In this document: positions 61,146-64,000 of the stretch, piece after piece
Numbering within the stretch: the first letter of the stretch is position 1
How the letters are laid out: each line of letters begins with the position of its first letter
From: Sphingomonas pituitosa NBRC 102491
GTDB lineage: Bacteria > Pseudomonadota > Alphaproteobacteria > Sphingomonadales > Sphingomonadaceae
Direction: 5' to 3'
DNA: 64,000 nucleotides
Assembly: GCF_001598435.1 (NCBI RefSeq)
Contig: NZ_BCYY01000019.1
Coordinates: 37,237-101,236, forward strand
Program-made: the position numbers and the translations under genes
The notes under the pieces: model-generated
The model's input: the letters and a program-made list of their open reading frames with translations, nothing else
Told to the model about the DNA's origin: nothing
Databases searched by the model: none

Positions 61146-61841
61146 ATGCAGCGACTGTTTCGTGCGGCGGCGTATCTTGCCGTGATGACGCTTGCCGGCC
61201 AGGCGCTGGCGCAATCCACCGGCGACGATCCGCAGGGCAAGGCGAGCGTGGGCGTGACCGCGGGCTCGCTCGGCGTGGGGCCGGAAATCGGCTATCGCTT
61301 CGACCAGCATGTCGGCGTGCGCGCCAATGGCGGCTTTCTGGGGCTGGATCATGGCTTCAGCTCGGGCGGCATCGACTATGAGGGCCGTGCCGGGCTTTCG
61401 TCGGTCGGTGCGATCGTCGACCTCTATCCGTTCGGCGGGGGGGTCCGCATTTCGGCGGGTGCGCGTTACAACGGCACCGACGGCAATGTCCGCGCCACGC
61501 CCAATGGGCCGACCCGGATCGGCAGCCTGGTATTCACGCCGGCGCAGATCGGCACCATCACCGGCCGCGCCGACCTGCGCGAATTCGCGCCGCAACTGAC
61601 GCTCGGCTATGGCGGCAAGCTGCGCAAGGGGCTGGCCTTCACCGTCGAGGCGGGCGCGCTGTTCCAGGGCGCGGTGCGGATCCGCGACTTCACGTCCAAC
61701 GGCACGCTGGCGACCGACCCGACGGTAGCAGGGGCTACCTACCGCGACGAACTCGCCAAGCAGCGGCAGAAGCTGCAGGATTCGGCGAACGACTATCAGG
61801 TCTACCCGATCCTTCAGGTCGGGCTGAAGTACCGCTTCTGA
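61146..61841 (+). CDS. Outer-membrane beta-barrel protein
   Basis: A 231-residue protein with a signal peptide (YLAVMTLAGQALAQ). Alternating strands from ASVGVTAGSLGVGPEIGYRF to YPILQVGLKYRF, ending in Phe, fit an eight-stranded barrel of the OmpW/opacity type. A polar segment KQRQKLQDSANDYQ lies near the end. The gene lies between infC and thrS but on the opposite strand. Function unknown. Confidence 0.82.
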   Translation: MQRLFRAAAYLAVMTLAGQALAQSTGDDPQGKASVGVTAGSLGVGPEIGYRFDQHVGVRANGGFLGLDHGFSSGGIDYEGRAGLSSVGAIVDLYPFGGGVRISAGARYNGTDGNVRATPNGPTRIGSLVFTPAQIGTITGRADLREFAPQLTLGYGGKLRKGLAFTVEAGALFQGAVRIRDFTSNGTLATDPTVAGATYRDELAKQRQKLQDSANDYQVYPILQVGLKYRF

Positions 61842-61846
61842 AGGGG

Positions 61847-61874
61847 GCGGGCGGCGCCCAGGGGTGCCGCCCGC
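61847..61874. terminator. Hairpin between convergent genes
   Basis: GCGGGCGGC (61847-61855) and GCCGCCCGC (61866-61874) form a perfect nine-pair stem around a ten-base loop, between the barrel gene and thrS stops. No T run follows on either strand. Confidence 0.45.
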
Positions 61875-61880
61875 AGTCCG

Positions 61881-63890
61881 TTACTCGGCCGCGGCCAGAT
61901 CCGGCGCCAGCGCCTCGGCCTTCAGCCGGGCGATCGCTTCGTCCAGGCTCAGCATGGTCTGGCCCTGGCTGCCGAGGACGCGGAGCGCGACGGTGCTCTC
62001 CTCCGCCTCGCGCTTGCCGACGACCAGCAGGTTGGGCACCTTGGCGAGCGAGTGTTCGCGCACCTTGTAGTTGATCTTCTCGTTGCGCAGGTCGCTCTCG
62101 ACGCGGATTCCCGCGGCCTGGAGCTTCGCCACCACCTCACGGGCATAGTCGTCGGCGTCGGACACGATCGTCGCGACCACCGCCTGCACCGGCGCGAGCC
62201 AGGTCGGCAGCTTGCCGGCGAAATGCTCGATCAGGATGCCGATGAAGCGCTCGTACGAACCGAAGATCGCGCGGTGGAGCATCACCGGGCGGTGGCGCTC
62301 GCCGTCCTCGCCGACGTAGCTCGCATCGAGTCGCTCGGGCAGCACCCGGTCCGACTGGATGGTGCCGACCTGCCAGGTACGGCCGATCGCGTCGGTGAGG
62401 TGCCATTCCAGCTTCGGCGCGTAGAAGGCGCCTTCGCCGGGGAGTTCCTCCCAGCCATATTCGGGGGTGGCGAGGCCGGCGGCGACCACGGCGTCGCGCA
62501 GCTCGTTCTCCGCCATGTCCCACATTTCCTCGGTGCCGAACCGCTTCTCGGGGCGCAGCGCGAGCTTGATCGCATAGGTGAAGCCGAAATGCTTGTAGAC
62601 CCGGTCGGCCAGCGCGCAGAACGCCTTCACCTCGTCGACGATCTGGTCTTCGCGGCAGAAGATGTGGCCGTCGTCCTGGGTGAACTGGCGGACGCGCATC
62701 AGACCGTGCAGCGCGCCGTGCGGCTCGTTGCGGTGGCAGCAGCCATTCTCGACCAGCCGCATCGGCAGGTCGCGATACGACTTGATGCCCTGCTTGAAGA
62801 TCAGCACGTGCGCCGGGCAGTTCATCGGCTTGAGCGCCATCCACTGGACGTCGTCCGACACCATCGGGCCCTCGTCCTCGATGTTCGGCGTCTCGTCGGG
62901 GATGACGAACATGTTCTGGCGATACTTGCCCCAGTGGCCGGACTGCTCCCACTGGCGCGCGTCCATCACCTGCGGGGTCTTCACTTCCTTGCTGCCCGCG
63001 CCGTTGACCGCGCGGCGCATATAATCCTCGAGCACGCGGTAGATGACATAGCCGTTCGGGTGCCAGAACACCGAGCCATGCGCCTCCTGCTGGAGGTGGA
63101 ACAGGTCCATCTCCGCGCCGAGCTTGCGGTGGTCGCGCTTGCCGGCCTCTTCCAGGCGGGTCAGATGCTCCTGGAGCTGCTTCTTGTTGAGCCAGCCGGT
63201 GCCGTAGATGCGGCTGAGCATCGCGTTCTTCTGGTCGCCGCGCCAATAGGCACCCGACACGCGGGTCAGCTTGAAGGCATCCGCCGCGACCTTGCCGGTG
63301 GAGGCGAGGTGGGGGCCGCGGCACATGTCGAGCCAGGCGTCCTCGCCCTTGCCGGCGCGGTAGACGGTCAGTTCCTCGCCCTCGGGCAGCTCCTTGGCCC
63401 ATTCGGCCTTGAAGCTTTCCCCTTGCGCGGTCCAGCGCGCGATCAGGTCGGCGCGCGACCAGACTTCGCGGATCAGCGGCTCGTCGCGCGCGATGATGCG
63501 GCGCATCTCCTCCTCGATCGCCGGCAGGTCCTCCTCGGTGAAGGGGCGGTCCTTGGGGGCGAAGTCATAGTAGAAGCCGTCGTCGGTCGACGGGCCGAAG
63601 GTGATCTGCGTGCCCGGGAACAGGTGCTGCACCGCTTCCGCCAGGATATGCGCATAATCGTGGCGCGCGAGCTCGAGCGCGTCGGCCTCGTCCTTGGCGG
63701 TGACGAGCGCGAGGTTCGCGTCGCCCTCGAACGGACGGCCGATGTCGCGCAGCTCGCCATCGACGCGCGCGGCGAGCGCCGCCTTGGCCAGACCCGGACC
63801 GATCGCCGCGGCGATGTCCGCCGGGGTAGTCCCCGGGGCTACCTCGCGGACGGAACCGTCGGGCAGCGTAATGCGGAACATCTCGGACAC
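61881..63890 (-). CDS. thrS: Threonine-tRNA ligase
   Basis: A 669-residue class II synthetase. Order: TGS domain (1-65), editing domain (about 70-240, with [20 protein letters not shown]), catalytic core with motif 2 region [33 protein letters not shown] (zinc ligand Cys) and motif 3 [20 protein letters not shown], then the anticodon-binding domain. thrS and infC are on the same strand with only the antisense barrel gene between. The start at 63890 gives the normal N-terminus. Confidence 0.98.
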   Translation of the reverse strand: MSEMFRITLPDGSVREVAPGTTPADIAAAIGPGLAKAALAARVDGELRDIGRPFEGDANLALVTAKDEADALELARHDYAHILAEAVQHLFPGTQITFGPSTDDGFYYDFAPKDRPFTEEDLPAIEEEMRRIIARDEPLIREVWSRADLIARWTAQGESFKAEWAKELPEGEELTVYRAGKGEDAWLDMCRGPHLASTGKVAADAFKLTRVSGAYWRGDQKNAMLSRIYGTGWLNKKQLQEHLTRLEEAGKRDHRKLGAEMDLFHLQQEAHGSVFWHPNGYVIYRVLEDYMRRAVNGAGSKEVKTPQVMDARQWEQSGHWGKYRQNMFVIPDETPNIEDEGPMVSDDVQWMALKPMNCPAHVLIFKQGIKSYRDLPMRLVENGCCHRNEPHGALHGLMRVRQFTQDDGHIFCREDQIVDEVKAFCALADRVYKHFGFTYAIKLALRPEKRFGTEEMWDMAENELRDAVVAAGLATPEYGWEELPGEGAFYAPKLEWHLTDAIGRTWQVGTIQSDRVLPERLDASYVGEDGERHRPVMLHRAIFGSYERFIGILIEHFAGKLPTWLAPVQAVVATIVSDADDYAREVVAKLQAAGIRVESDLRNEKINYKVREHSLAKVPNLLVVGKREAEESTVALRVLGSQGQTMLSLDEAIARLKAEALAPDLAAAE

Positions 63891-64000
63891 GGGAAGAACC
63901 CTTCTGTTGGGTGGGAAACGGAGCGCGGCTTATGCCCGCGTGAGGCCGATATAGGCAAGCGCTGCCGAAAAGGGGATGGGGATCGCATTTCGGCGGCCAT
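63891..64000 (-). promoter_or_regulatory. Upstream region of thrS (no gene seen)
   Basis: A 110-base leader up to the window edge. On the minus strand TATATC lies near 63950, a possible -10 box, with TTGCC upstream of it near 63959. No T-box or other riboswitch structure was recognised. Confidence 0.3.

Noticed and set aside
63891..64000. A further minus-strand gene starting with ATG at the right edge
   Set aside because: The frame from 64000 runs without stop for a short distance but passes into thrS out of frame, lacks a ribosome site in view and looks like leader sequence.

Overview
The window is very GC-rich, densely coded bacterial chromosome with the gene content of an aerobic alphaproteobacterium, most likely a member of the Sphingomonadaceae. 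Pointers are FixL/FixJ with a heme-type PAS domain, a SqrR/BigR-type persulfide sensor, an EcfG-type (GGAAC/CGTT) promoter, DUF3297, DUF4893 and DUF898 proteins, a split hslV-tRNA-hslU neighbourhood and three families of palindromic intergenic repeats. Assignment to a genus is inference. No rRNA, CRISPR array, prophage or intact insertion sequence was seen.

Layout. 0-5.9 kb: tadA, a secreted unknown, an HlyC/CorC membrane protein and the tightly packed yajC-secD-secF-Mth938 cluster. 5.9-7.2 kb: an anomalous islet holding the remnant of a REP-associated (RAYT/IS200-like) transposase fused to a broken C-terminal gene end, an AT-rich stretch, and a three-repeat beta-trefoil protein. 7.2-18.6 kb: tgt, a cupin fusion, a 53-residue zinc-ribbon protein, a nucleoside transporter, the oxygen-sensing fixLJ pair facing an FNR/FixK-like box and a 38-residue membrane protein, a ROK sugar kinase, tRNA-Pro(GGG), hslV and hslU separated by a cruciform repeat, and a secreted prolyl oligopeptidase. 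18.6-29.9 kb: glyoxalase I and II in one operon, a TPR protein with a hydrolase, an M48 peptidase with a DUF898 protein, a YpfJ-type zinc peptidase, patatin plus 3-hydroxybutyrate dehydrogenase (PHB/ketone-body use), a DUF4893 lipoprotein and an M20 amidohydrolase.

29.9-43.7 kb: HEAT-repeat, YdeI and truncated-hemoglobin proteins, an outer-membrane barrel, a second DUF4893 lipoprotein, a Cu/Zn superoxide dismutase lipoprotein, an MFS transporter, a low-molecular-weight phosphatase, a reductase, a soluble-sensing chemoreceptor, a divergent DUF4188/TetR pair around a clear operator, ThpR, a Bax-inhibitor-1 protein with a strong terminator, and a stress-promoter-driven acidic protein followed by a cation transporter. 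43.7-64 kb: a TbpB-like surface lipoprotein, a single-domain response regulator, an XpaC-TelA pair, typA, a sulfur-stress module (SqrR-like sensor, rhodanese, AhpD-like protein), an unknown membrane/helical-repeat protein, an EVE protein, a cyclic-nucleotide-binding/thioredoxin-reductase-like fusion, DUF3297, secreted unknowns, an AlkA-type glycosylase, a ferredoxin, a GH16 glucanase, infC (probably starting at ATA), another barrel protein, and thrS.

The most interesting places are the 6-7 kb islet, the fixLJ/FNR-box/microprotein junction, the persulfide-sensor module, the repeat elements that split hslVU, the infC start, and the unknown membrane protein at 51.8-52.9 kb. No large multi-gene system that is clearly new was found.
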